Below, in pieces: positions 17,036 to 25,278 of a DNA stretch of 64,000 bases; position 1 is the first letter of the stretch; every line of letters starts with the position of its first letter. A model generated the notes under the pieces. It saw only the letters and a program-made list of their open reading frames with translations. It was not told the DNA's origin and did not search any database. The translations under genes and the position numbers were made by a program. The stretch is from JBLIRR01 sp049472395 (GTDB lineage: Bacteria; SZUA-182; DTGQ01; JBLIRR01), in the NCBI GenBank assembly GCA_049472395.1, contig JBLIRR010000018.1:1-64000 (forward strand), written 5' to 3'.

Positions 17036-18064
17036 GTGAGATATATATCATACGATCTAATAATTATTGCAGCCTCTCTATTGCTGCTATGCCTCAGCAA
17101 AAGCACCTTTTCAGCTACCATGATTACCTCTCATCATAATCCCGTATATCAGCACCTTTATAATGAACAATCCTTTAGTGCACACAGATTATACGATTAT
17201 GGCACTCCCATTGAATGTTTCTCGGCAGAGGAGCTTAAGAGCACAATGAGGGAGAGCTATGAAAATCGGATTAATTATTTTAGTATCCATTTGATGTATG
17301 ATTTTTCATTTTCTGACATAGGAAACATCGTGAGACAGGCATTTGAAGAGATAATGGCAGAGGATGATTATCTTTTGTTCTCATACGTAAGTTATCGACA
17401 TGAGATCTCAGGGAATGAAGGAGACGTGATTATTAACTATCAAGTACAATATTTGACAACTCATGAACAGGAAGAGATGGTCTCTGAAAGAGTAACAGAG
17501 GTACTTGCGGAGATTATTACCGATAATATGAATTATGAAGAAAAGGAAAAGCAGATTCATGATTGGATCGTGACGCATGTTGCATATGATTTAAGTGAAA
17601 CCAACTTTAGTGCCTATGCTGCATTATTTCTCGAGAGCACAGTATGTCAAGGATATGCGCTGCTGACCCACAAAATGATGAATGAAGCCCTTATAACTAC
17701 CAGAATTATTCCCGGCCAAGCGGGAGGGGTGAATCATGCCTGGAATATGGTAGAACTTTGCGGCAAATGGTACCATGTGGACGTCACATGGGATGATCCT
17801 GTACCTGATATCTCGGACTATGTGGAATATAATTATTTCAATAAATCAGATAGCGAAATAGAACTCACTCATACATGGGACAAAGAGCAGTATCCCTCTG
17901 CTCCCCTTGCTTATGAAGAGGGATTATGCAGTAATATATCACCGCCGGATGATTCTGAAGACAATGATCAGACTACTAATCCACCCGCAGACTCATCAGA
18001 AGAGAATAATGAAATCCTTGATGAAAATGAAACTGTCTCAGCCTGCTTTATCACTGCCCTATAA
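17036..18064 (+). CDS. Secreted transglutaminase-like protein
   Basis: About 342 residues from the GTG at 17036, chosen because AGGA lies 6 bp upstream; a further GTG at 17012 is in frame but lacks a ribosome site. A hydrophobic segment (about 8-22) looks like a signal peptide. The transglutaminase-like catalytic triad is visible: Cys in STVCQGYA, His in VNHAWNMV and Asp in HVDVTWDD. An acidic Asp/Asn/Ser/Pro linker follows. The protein then stops at SACFITAL, which resembles the start of the CFIATAAYG C-terminal motif seen on many exported proteins, but with the rest missing. It may act as a cell-envelope cysteine protease or crosslinker. Confidence 0.75.
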   Translation: MRYISYDLIIIAASLLLLCLSKSTFSATMITSHHNPVYQHLYNEQSFSAHRLYDYGTPIECFSAEELKSTMRESYENRINYFSIHLMYDFSFSDIGNIVRQAFEEIMAEDDYLLFSYVSYRHEISGNEGDVIINYQVQYLTTHEQEEMVSERVTEVLAEIITDNMNYEEKEKQIHDWIVTHVAYDLSETNFSAYAALFLESTVCQGYALLTHKMMNEALITTRIIPGQAGGVNHAWNMVELCGKWYHVDVTWDDPVPDISDYVEYNYFNKSDSEIELTHTWDKEQYPSAPLAYEEGLCSNISPPDDSEDNDQTTNPPADSSEENNEILDENETVSACFITAL

Positions 18065-18083
18065 AAAAAATTCACACTACTAT

Positions 18084-18737
18084 TCAAATTAATTCTACCT
18101 TTAAGCATACTATGCCAATTATACCGTTAACCAAGAGGACAAAGACCAACGTGCCGGAAACACCCCAAAGGTCTATAAGCCAAAAACCGCACAGGAGCGA
18201 GCCGAGAGCGGCACCAATGGTATTTAATCCATATAACCCGCCAATATGGGTGCCGAGGTGAGAGAGATGAGCAACACAAAATTTGCATAAGATCGGCAGG
18301 GTGGCTCCCATACATATTACAGGAATGCACAGAAAAGTTGCGCAAATAATAAGGGTAACAAGATTATAGATTATAAAGTAGCTATAAAGTTTATTGTAGA
18401 GAAAGGCCTGAAGGGGTTTGAAAGCTGTGAGCAGCAAGGGGATCGCAATGGCGTAGCCTCCTATGGCCAGCTCCAACATCCCGTAAAGCCTTACTAATGC
18501 GAATGGTTCCTTGATACGATCTATGAGACGGCTGGCTTTATAGCTGCCAAGACCGAGGCCGGCCATGAAAATGGTTAAAATAATACTCTCAGCAAAGGGT
18601 GCACTACCAATAATCTTTACGATCATCCTCGTCCACAGTATCTCATAAATAAGACCAGAAAGACCGGAGAAGAAAAAGCAGGCAAAAATAAGAAAAAATC
18701 CCCTCTCTCTTTTATCCATTGTAAAATCAGTCTTCAT
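18084..18737 (-). CDS. Membrane protein like the N-terminal half of fused spermidine-synthase transporters, truncated
   Basis: 217 residues, nearly all hydrophobic, with about six or seven membrane segments. The start FSGLSGLIYEILWTRM and the GLGLGSY and MGATLPIL motifs are typical of the membrane half of 'spermidine synthase-like' proteins, which normally continue for several hundred residues into a soluble aminopropyltransferase domain. Here the frame ends right after the last membrane segment (CLKVELI-stop), only 20 bp from the end of the converging transglutaminase gene. It is therefore probably a 3'-truncated relic rather than a full enzyme. Two in-frame ATGs (18737, 18719) have weak ribosome sites. 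Confidence 0.6.
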   Translation of the reverse strand: MKTDFTMDKRERGFFLIFACFFFSGLSGLIYEILWTRMIVKIIGSAPFAESIILTIFMAGLGLGSYKASRLIDRIKEPFALVRLYGMLELAIGGYAIAIPLLLTAFKPLQAFLYNKLYSYFIIYNLVTLIICATFLCIPVICMGATLPILCKFCVAHLSHLGTHIGGLYGLNTIGAALGSLLCGFWLIDLWGVSGTLVFVLLVNGIIGIVCLKVELI

Positions 18738-18777
18738 CCTATTGGGTGCAATAGAGCTTCGCTCAATCCTATAGATA

Positions 18778-18966
18778 CTATATCGGGAAAACCCCGCAAG
18801 AAAATCTAACGAAGTTCCACCTCAGACTGACTATAACCGGTCCTTCAGGATTGCGTATATCAGCAATCCAGAGTGATGGTGCAGGAATTGAGTACGCTAT
18901 TCCCGTCTCTCTTTTATAATAGGCATAATTATCCTTCACCTCTATTGCCTTAACAGTCTCTATTTC
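18778..18966 (-). pseudogene. Protein-like open frame without a start
   Basis: The gap 18738-19079 contains a 62-codon frame on the minus strand, bounded by stops, that reads like a real protein tail (for example NYAYYKRETGIAYSIPAP and ADIRNPEGPVIVSLRW). It has no plausible start codon and lies directly upstream of the truncated membrane gene. I read it as a decayed gene fragment. No family recognised. The remainder of the gap shows nothing else. Confidence 0.3.
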
Positions 18967-19079
18967 TCATTATTTTTTATCTTGCGAAATTTCCTATATT
19001 ATGTTATAATATATTGATTTTATGAGAGTATCTCAATGAATTGGAATAACATAATCACTATAAGCGAGGGAATAGAGAA

Positions 19080-19396
19080 ATGAATAAGAATAAATTATTA
19101 GTCCTCTCAGTAATAATGCTATTTTTATCTCTTTTCCTTTTCTGTTTAAATCTCAACGCATTAATGATTCCTGTTGAATTAATGATTCCTGTGGAATTAA
19201 AAAACCCTGTAAATAGGTCAGAAATGGCTGTCATTGGGAAGGTTATAGATATAGAGTTATAGATATAGAGTCAATGGAAGGTAATGCCATGGCTCTTTGG
19301 GGATTTCCGGAGAGCGCCTTTTCCTCCAATTTTGGAATGAGTCAAGGTACTATCACACAAATCACATTGAAGGTTGAAAATGATTTAATTTTCTGA
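19080..19396 (+). pseudogene. Small exported protein broken by a 14-bp tandem duplication
   Basis: The frame starts MNKNKLLVLSVIML with a signal peptide, then MIPVEL repeated twice and NPVNRSEMAVIGKVIDIE, and stops at 19262. The stop comes from an exact 14-bp tandem duplication (TATAGATATAGAGT at 19244-19257 and 19258-19271). Removing one copy restores a frame reading SMEGNAMALWGF...TLKVENDLIF to a stop at 19394-19396, about 100 residues in total. An 18-bp in-frame duplication at 19161-19196 produces the MIPVEL repeat. The 'NRSE-x-AVIGKV' style resembles N-termini of exported proteins of unknown function. GAGGGAAT precedes the ATG. Confidence 0.6.
19244..19271 (+). repeat. 14-bp exact tandem duplication
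   Basis: Two adjacent copies of TATAGATATAGAGT. Fourteen is not a multiple of three, so the duplication shifts the frame of the host gene and makes a TAG stop. Confidence 0.9.
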
Positions 19397-19413
19397 TATA
19401 AAAATTTACCTTT

Positions 19414-20172
19414 ATGAACGAGAAAATATCCCTCATTTCTCAAAAAATTAGTGAGAGCAAAAGAAACATTATTTTTACCGGTGCAGGCATATCTACTGAG
19501 AGTGGAATCCCTGATTTCCGAAGCAAGGGTGGTATATGGGATAAGTTCAAACCAATATACTTTAATGAGTTTATGACCTCAAAGGAGGCGCGTATTAAAT
19601 ACTGGCAGCGTAAGTCCGAACTTTACGATGATATGATAAAGGCAAAACCCAATGCCGCCCATATTGCGATTGTGAAGCTCTATGAAATGGGATTACTCGA
19701 AGCTGTTATCACCCAGAATATTGATGGGCTTCACCAGATGGCCGGCCTTCCGGATGATAGAGTGATAGAGTTACATGGCAACACAAACCGAGTGCGGTGC
19801 ATGAGTTGTGGTAAAATTTCCTCCATTCATACGGCTCAAAAGCGCATAAAAGCAGGTGACTTGGCGCCGGAGTGTGAATGTGGCGGCTATCTTAAACCAG
19901 ATACTATTTCATTCGGCCAGTCAATGCCTATCAAAGAAGTAGAGAAAGCAACCGAACTATCCCAAAATGCCAATCTATTCATAGTAGTAGGATCAACCTT
20001 GCTTGTTCAACCAGCAGCACTTATGCCGCAGTATGCCAAACAGCAGGGTGCTTTCCTCGCAATAATAAATCTCTCAGAGACTCCATATGATGAAATCTGT
20101 GATATCTTAATACGAAGAAAAGCGGGGGAAGTGCTCCCGGCAATAGTTAAAGATATTGAATCACAGAGATAA
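19414..20172 (+). CDS. cobB: NAD-dependent protein deacylase, sirtuin
   Basis: 252 residues, the usual size for a bacterial sirtuin. Motifs in order: GAGISTESGIPDFRS (NAD binding), TQNIDGLH, the catalytic His in ELHGN, a zinc site C-x2-C (CMSCG) with C-x-C (CECGG), and VVGSTLLVQPA. It removes acyl groups from protein lysines using NAD. Start at 19414; no strong ribosome site is visible. The gene stands alone, 17 bp after the pseudogene, and converges with typA. Confidence 0.93.
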   Translation: MNEKISLISQKISESKRNIIFTGAGISTESGIPDFRSKGGIWDKFKPIYFNEFMTSKEARIKYWQRKSELYDDMIKAKPNAAHIAIVKLYEMGLLEAVITQNIDGLHQMAGLPDDRVIELHGNTNRVRCMSCGKISSIHTAQKRIKAGDLAPECECGGYLKPDTISFGQSMPIKEVEKATELSQNANLFIVVGSTLLVQPAALMPQYAKQQGAFLAIINLSETPYDEICDILIRRKAGEVLPAIVKDIESQR

Positions 20173-20188
20173 AATCCAGCTGCTTTTG

Positions 20189-21976
20189 CTATAGAGCGCT
20201 ATCCCTCAATTGTTTCCTTAATCTTATGGAAAGGGGTGTTATTTCCACAAGCTCGTTTTCTTTAATAAACTCTATGGATTGCTCTAAATTGAGCACCTTC
20301 GGAGGAATTAACAGCAGTGCATCATCAGCGCCGGCAGCACGCATATTGGTTAACTTTTTTTCTTTGGTAACATTCACATAAAGATCATTTCCTCGTGAAT
20401 TCTCACCAATAATCATCCCTTTGTACACAGGGGTATTCACTTTAATAAAGATTGTACCTCGCGGCTGTAAATGAAAGAGAGCGTATCCGGTGGATTTTCC
20501 AGGCCTGTCGGCAACGAGCGCCCCGGTCTGTCTTTTTGTCATGGGACCATGCCATGGATCATATCCATCATAAAGATGATTCAGAAGTCCGGTGCCTCGC
20601 GTATCCGTCAAAAACTGGGACCTGAATCCCATCAATCCCCTTGATGGAATTCGAAATTCAAGGCTTACTCTCCCGTGTCCGTTATTCTCCATTTTTATCA
20701 TCTTCCCCTTTCTCATTCCAATCTGCTGGGATACCACACCGATGAATTCTTCAGGTACATCGATAAAAACCAATTCCATTGGCTCATGCAAAGCGCCATT
20801 AATCGTTTTGGTTATTGTTTCAGGCATTGAGACCGAAAGCTCATACCCCTCACGCCTCATCATTTCTATAAGGATGGCAAGTTGTAATTCTCCCCTGCCC
20901 ATTACCTTAAATGAATCAGTATCACTAAAATCAACAAGGATAGACACATTATGAAGTAGTTCCTTTTCCAGCCGTGCTCTTAAATTTCTTGAAGTGATGT
21001 ATTTGCCTTCTTTTCCTGCAAAGGGAGAGGTGTTAACGGAAAAAGTCATTGATATGGTTGGCTCATCCACTTTTATTCTCGGTAGCGGGCGCGGATCATC
21101 CATACTTGTTATTGTATCCCCTATATTTATTTCCTCTATGCCGACAAGAGCAACAATATCCCCTATGGATGCCTCTTTTGTCTCTTTTCTTTCAAGTCCT
21201 TCAAATGTATAGATTAAATTTATTTTTGTTCTAATTGTTGTGTTCTTTTTATCGAGAATGGCGACAATGTCACCCATTTTTACAGTGCCTGAGAAAATCC
21301 TTCCTATGGCAAGCCGGCCCACATAATCGTTATAATCTATATTGGTAACGAGAATCTGTAAGATTCCCTCGGCATCGCCTTCAGGTGCCGGGACTGTGTT
21401 TAAAATAAGATCAAATAAAGGCCGTAAATCGCAGGAATCATCATCTATACGCAGTTTTGATATCCCTTTCTTTGCATTTGTATAGATTATGGGAAAGTCC
21501 AATTGTTCTTCAGTTGCATTAAGATCAATAAATAGATCATACACTTCGTTTAAAACCTCTTGGATCCGGGCATCAGGCCTGTCTATCTTATTTATTACCA
21601 AGATTGGAGGCAGGTTCAGCTCAAGAGCTTTTTTCAGCACAAACCTTGTCTGAGGCAAGGGACCTTCCGATGCATCAACAAGGAGCAATACACCATTAAC
21701 CATCTTCATTGTTCTTTCAACTTCACCGCCAAAATCAGCATGCCCGGGAGTGTCAACAATATTGATTTTGACACCCTTATACACTATGGCGGTATTCTTT
21801 GCCATTATGGTAATGCCCTTTTCCTGCTCAAGATCAATATTATCCATGATTCTTTCCTTCACTTTTTCATTACTGCGAAAGATTCCCGCCTGTTTTAACA
21901 TCCAGTCTACGAGGGTTGTTTTACCATGATCAACATGGGCTATAATGGCAATATTTCTTAAATCTTCACGTTTCAT
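20189..21976 (-). CDS. typA: Ribosome-associated GTPase TypA/BipA
   Basis: 595 residues, typical length. GTPase motifs AHVDHGKTT, DTPGHADFGGEVER and NKIDRP lie in the first 140 residues, followed by EF-G-like domains II, III and V and the BipA-specific C-terminal region with GLMGFRSQFLTDTRGTG. It is a translational GTPase acting on the ribosome, linked to stress and 50S assembly. AAAGGA lies 8 bp before the ATG. Converges with cobB, separated by 16 bp. Confidence 0.96.
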   Translation of the reverse strand: MKREDLRNIAIIAHVDHGKTTLVDWMLKQAGIFRSNEKVKERIMDNIDLEQEKGITIMAKNTAIVYKGVKINIVDTPGHADFGGEVERTMKMVNGVLLLVDASEGPLPQTRFVLKKALELNLPPILVINKIDRPDARIQEVLNEVYDLFIDLNATEEQLDFPIIYTNAKKGISKLRIDDDSCDLRPLFDLILNTVPAPEGDAEGILQILVTNIDYNDYVGRLAIGRIFSGTVKMGDIVAILDKKNTTIRTKINLIYTFEGLERKETKEASIGDIVALVGIEEINIGDTITSMDDPRPLPRIKVDEPTISMTFSVNTSPFAGKEGKYITSRNLRARLEKELLHNVSILVDFSDTDSFKVMGRGELQLAILIEMMRREGYELSVSMPETITKTINGALHEPMELVFIDVPEEFIGVVSQQIGMRKGKMIKMENNGHGRVSLEFRIPSRGLMGFRSQFLTDTRGTGLLNHLYDGYDPWHGPMTKRQTGALVADRPGKSTGYALFHLQPRGTIFIKVNTPVYKGMIIGENSRGNDLYVNVTKEKKLTNMRAAGADDALLLIPPKVLNLEQSIEFIKENELVEITPLSIRLRKQLRDSAL

Positions 21977-22302
21977 ATATCATCCTTTTTATAGATTTTC
22001 TTACCAAAGCTCCCTGTGGCATTTAAGTGATCCAACAGTGAGAGTCCTCCTGAAGGCTCTTCTTTAGATTAAAGGTAATGCCATCTCATCTTAGTGTGCA
22101 AGAGAAAGAGCTCCTTTCTCCTCAGTAAATCTAACCCGAGAAATTGTACTAAAATCCCTTGTTGAATAACTAACGAGGCTTTCAGGAAAGCTAGGGATCT
22201 GCTGCAATAGCAAGAGCTGTCACCTGTATGTTTCGTGCATAAAAAAGAATTGATTTAAAGTACATACCCTTGAATTGATCTCTCACCCTATTACGATTCT
22301 TA
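21977..22302. other. Intergenic region without recognised features
   Basis: This is the leader of typA plus sequence up to the vapC remnant. I see no gene, tRNA or strong hairpin; an AGAG/CTCT pair near 22040-22060 is weak. Confidence 0.4.
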
Positions 22303-22567
22303 TTATGGTTGAAAACTTCTTATTTCAAGTTCTTTTATTATTTTATAATGCTTATTATTGTCAGTCAATAGCAGTAAACCGTTAGCGACAGCAGTAGCTG
22401 CAATAAGTGCATCAGCGAGCAGGAGAGAATGGCTTAAATAATAGTAATTTCTTCATTGATATAAATTATTTTTGCATTCCAATCTCGTAAGGCGCCTCTT
22501 AAAATAGTTAACTCTCTTTTATTTCTCATGCCCTGTATCAATTCCATATATGTGATCGCACAACTGA
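22303..22567 (-). pseudogene. Decayed PIN-domain toxin gene (VapC-like)
   Basis: Two minus-strand frames together read as the body of a VapC ribonuclease. Upstream is ITYMELIQGMRNKREL...WNAKIIYINEEITII, ending in a stop near 22440. In another frame follows SHSLLLADALIAATAVANG then LLLTDNNKHYKIIKELEI, to a stop at 22303-22305. The family's central segment between these parts is missing, so an internal deletion plus frameshift is likely. The N-terminal Asp-containing strand is also absent, cut off at the palindrome at 22568. No antitoxin gene is adjacent. Confidence 0.7.
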
Positions 22568-22608
22568 TAAGTCAAATGACCACCACCTGATGGTGGTCAT
22601 TTGACTTA
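22568..22608. terminator. 18-bp perfect inverted repeat with CCTGA loop
   Basis: TAAGTCAAATGACCACCA at 22568-22585 is matched exactly by its reverse complement at 22591-22608, with a 5-nt loop. It begins 10 bp after the stop of the beta-helix gene on the minus strand, so it can serve as its terminator, though no T run follows. It also marks the point where the vapC remnant loses its 5' part, so it could be a small palindromic insertion. Confidence 0.6.
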
Positions 22609-22618
22609 CCCAGTGCTT

Positions 22619-23617
22619 CTATTCGTTTAAAGTAGGCCCCTCAACTTCATACGCACCCATATCGCATATATAAGTGCTATTATAATCTCCATCTAAAGGC
22701 CTTATTCTATTATCCTTATCCTTGTAGGACAGTATATCAAGGACTGCATTGGTGCCTGCTGCATCAATACAGGGAGAGTCAGTATGGAGATGATAATCTT
22801 TTAAACCAGGATTAACGAATAAGGGATCTATATCAAGATTACCTGTGCCACTATATCCTCCCTGTATATCTGAGTATGTCACCGCAGGAAAACTTTCGTG
22901 GAGATGAATTCCATCCGGTGCATTATCCCAGATGATACAGTTAGTGATTATTGGTGAGGATTCATTGCAATACATACCACCTCCGGCCGTATCGGCTGAA
23001 TTCTGTGTAATAGTGCAATTAGCAATGGTAGGCGAAGAGTAAGAGTCGCAATAAATGCCCCCTCCATAACCAGAGGATAAATTATCAATAAGAATACAAT
23101 TCGTGATGAGGGGTGAAGAATTAACATAACAACAAATCCCAAGGCCAGCATTGTGCCTGATCTCACAAGCCCTGATCGTGGGAGAGGAATTAACACAATA
23201 AATCCCATAATTAGGATTGAATCCCGCATACTCCACCACACAATGCTTTATAATTGTTTTCTCATCTATTGTTCCATCATAAAAATAAATGTATTTCCAA
23301 TAACCTCCTATCTCTACTTCATTATTTTGGACAACATAAGGAATCCCTAGTGCATTATTCCACGTCGCATCTTCAGTTATAAACTCCCCCACAACATACA
23401 GCTTATTATCGGATACATTCAAGCCCTTAAAAGTATTATTAGATAATATCCGGCCGATAATGTTTGCTCCTGCACACAGTGGGAAGTTGTGATAGTCGAT
23501 AAATGTATTTTCTGTGACACACTGGGTGATGATCCTGCTGTCATGAGACAAATTCCGGTTGCTGTATTTGAAGCTGTTGTATGGTAATAGAATAAAATAT
23601 ATACGCTCTTTTACCAA
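22619..23617 (-). CDS. Right-handed beta-helix repeat protein, apparently 5'-truncated
   Basis: 332 residues with repeated parallel beta-helix rungs (SSPTI-x-x-C, SSPLITNCILIDN, SSPTIANCTITQN, SSPIITNCIIWDN) and the common C-terminal cap DPLFVNPGLKDYHLHTDSPCIDAA. Such proteins are normally secreted, but no signal peptide is present. The only start is a TTG overlapping the last 7 bp of the upstream XPB helicase gene, and the N-terminus already looks like an internal rung. I infer a secreted pectin-lyase-fold protein that has lost its 5' end, now sitting at the end of a helicase operon. Confidence 0.65.
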   Translation of the reverse strand: MVKERIYFILLPYNSFKYSNRNLSHDSRIITQCVTENTFIDYHNFPLCAGANIIGRILSNNTFKGLNVSDNKLYVVGEFITEDATWNNALGIPYVVQNNEVEIGGYWKYIYFYDGTIDEKTIIKHCVVEYAGFNPNYGIYCVNSSPTIRACEIRHNAGLGICCYVNSSPLITNCILIDNLSSGYGGGIYCDSYSSPTIANCTITQNSADTAGGGMYCNESSPIITNCIIWDNAPDGIHLHESFPAVTYSDIQGGYSGTGNLDIDPLFVNPGLKDYHLHTDSPCIDAAGTNAVLDILSYKDKDNRIRPLDGDYNSTYICDMGAYEVEGPTLNE

Positions 23618-25278
23618 TTCTCAATCTTATATTTGTATCCTTGTTCGGCTAAAAACATCTGCCGCTTAAGGGCGAAGTCCTGCTCCTTTGTATCCCGGCT
23701 CACCAGGGTGTAAAAGTAGGAGGGGTGATGTTTCGGACGCAGGATTCGTCCGAGCCTCTGGGCTTCTTCCTGGCGGGAGCCGAATGTTCCGGATACCTGG
23801 ATAGCCACATTGGCATCTGGCAGGTCCACTGCAAAATTGGCAACCTTAGAGACAATCAACTGCTTGAGCTTTCCCTGCCTGAAATCCTGATACAGTATCT
23901 CTCGTTCTTTATTTTTCGTCTTCCCGGTGATCATCGGGATATTCAGATGTTTTTGTAGTTCCTCAAGCTGGGATATGTATTGGCCGATAATGAGGGTTTG
24001 ATCATGCAGATGATTGGTTATTAATTCCTCTGAAACACGTATTTTTTTCTTATTTTCTGAGGCTATCCGGAATTTTTGCCGCTCATCCGCCAGGGCGTAG
24101 GCAAGTTTATCCTCGTGGGGCAACTCTAATCTAATCTCATGACAATATGCTTCTGCAATAAATCCTCTTTCTTCAAGTTCTTTCCATGGTACATCATATT
24201 TCTTGGGCCCGACGAGCGAAAATACATCCCCCTCCAAGCCATCCTCCCGGACAAGCGTGGCGGTAAGGCCTAATCTGCGTTTGGCTTGGATTTCAGCAGT
24301 TGCCCTGAATACCGGCGCAGGTAGTGTGTGCACTTCATCATAGATGATAAGTCCCCAGTTATTCTTCTGAAAAAGTCCCATATGAAGAAACTCTCCCTCT
24401 TTTGATTTTCGATAGGTCAATATCTGATAGGTCGTGATGGTGACAGGCCTTATCTGCTTTGCATTTCCAGTATATTCACCGATAAGACCGGCAGTAAGGG
24501 ATGTTTTATCCAAAAGCTCATCTATCCATTGATGTACTGCAACGGTATTAGTGGATATTATAAGAGTATAGGCTGAGATTTTTTCCATAACCCCCATACC
24601 AATCACAGTCTTTCCTGATCCGCAGGGGAGCACGATCACACCATGTCCTCCCTTAACGCTTCCTTGTCTGTAATATGTTGCTATGGCTTCCTGCTGATAA
24701 TCCCTAAGAGAGAAAGAGGTCCCGTCACAAGTGGCTGACCGCAGTTTTATCTCTAATGCGTCTCCTTCTATATAGCCAACGCGATCATCAACCGGGTACC
24801 CGATTTTTATAAGGGCTTGCTTTAGATTTCCTCTATCCTTAATGCTTATAAGAAAGCCTCCTGCCTTAAGCTTTTCAACCCAGAAATCTTGAAGCTTTGT
24901 GCTATAGCTTAGCTCCTGCTGAAGATAAGGATCGGAAACCTCAAGACGGAGGAGAGATTTTTTATCAGCGGGGAAAAGTACCAATTTCCCGTAACGTGCC
25001 AGGATTTCCTCTATATCCACCATAATATTCTGAGGGATCGGATATTTGGAGTAACTATCAAGGTAGCGAAAGATTTCATTCTTCTTCATTCCAGCCGATG
25101 CGGCATTCCACAAAGACAGAGGTGTTATTTTATAGGTGTGGATATGCTCAGGTGATTTTACAAGATCGGCAAAACGGGAAAGTGCATCCCTCGCCTCTTC
25201 AAAAAGAGGATTATGCACTTCCAGTAAAATGCTGCGATCACTCTGAATAATTAAGGGATTTGAAATCTGAATAGGCAT
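23611..25278 (-). CDS. XPB-family DNA helicase
   Basis: 555 residues. The N-terminal ~190 residues are an XPB-type accessory region. The helicase core has motif I (PCGSGKT), motif II (YDEVHTLPA, DExH-type), LGLTATLVREDG (motif III and beyond), and a C-terminal RecA domain with the motif VI QRLGRILRP. XPB is a 3'-5' DNA translocase of eukaryotic TFIIH and repair, also present in scattered bacteria. The ATG follows directly on the stop of the upstream gene (TAAATG), so translation is probably coupled. It is the third gene of a three-gene operon. Confidence 0.9.
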   Translation of the reverse strand: MPIQISNPLIIQSDRSILLEVHNPLFEEARDALSRFADLVKSPEHIHTYKITPLSLWNAASAGMKKNEIFRYLDSYSKYPIPQNIMVDIEEILARYGKLVLFPADKKSLLRLEVSDPYLQQELSYSTKLQDFWVEKLKAGGFLISIKDRGNLKQALIKIGYPVDDRVGYIEGDALEIKLRSATCDGTSFSLRDYQQEAIATYYRQGSVKGGHGVIVLPCGSGKTVIGMGVMEKISAYTLIISTNTVAVHQWIDELLDKTSLTAGLIGEYTGNAKQIRPVTITTYQILTYRKSKEGEFLHMGLFQKNNWGLIIYDEVHTLPAPVFRATAEIQAKRRLGLTATLVREDGLEGDVFSLVGPKKYDVPWKELEERGFIAEAYCHEIRLELPHEDKLAYALADERQKFRIASENKKKIRVSEELITNHLHDQTLIIGQYISQLEELQKHLNIPMITGKTKNKEREILYQDFRQGKLKQLIVSKVANFAVDLPDANVAIQVSGTFGSRQEEAQRLGRILRPKHHPSYFYTLVSRDTKEQDFALKRQMFLAEQGYKYKIENW

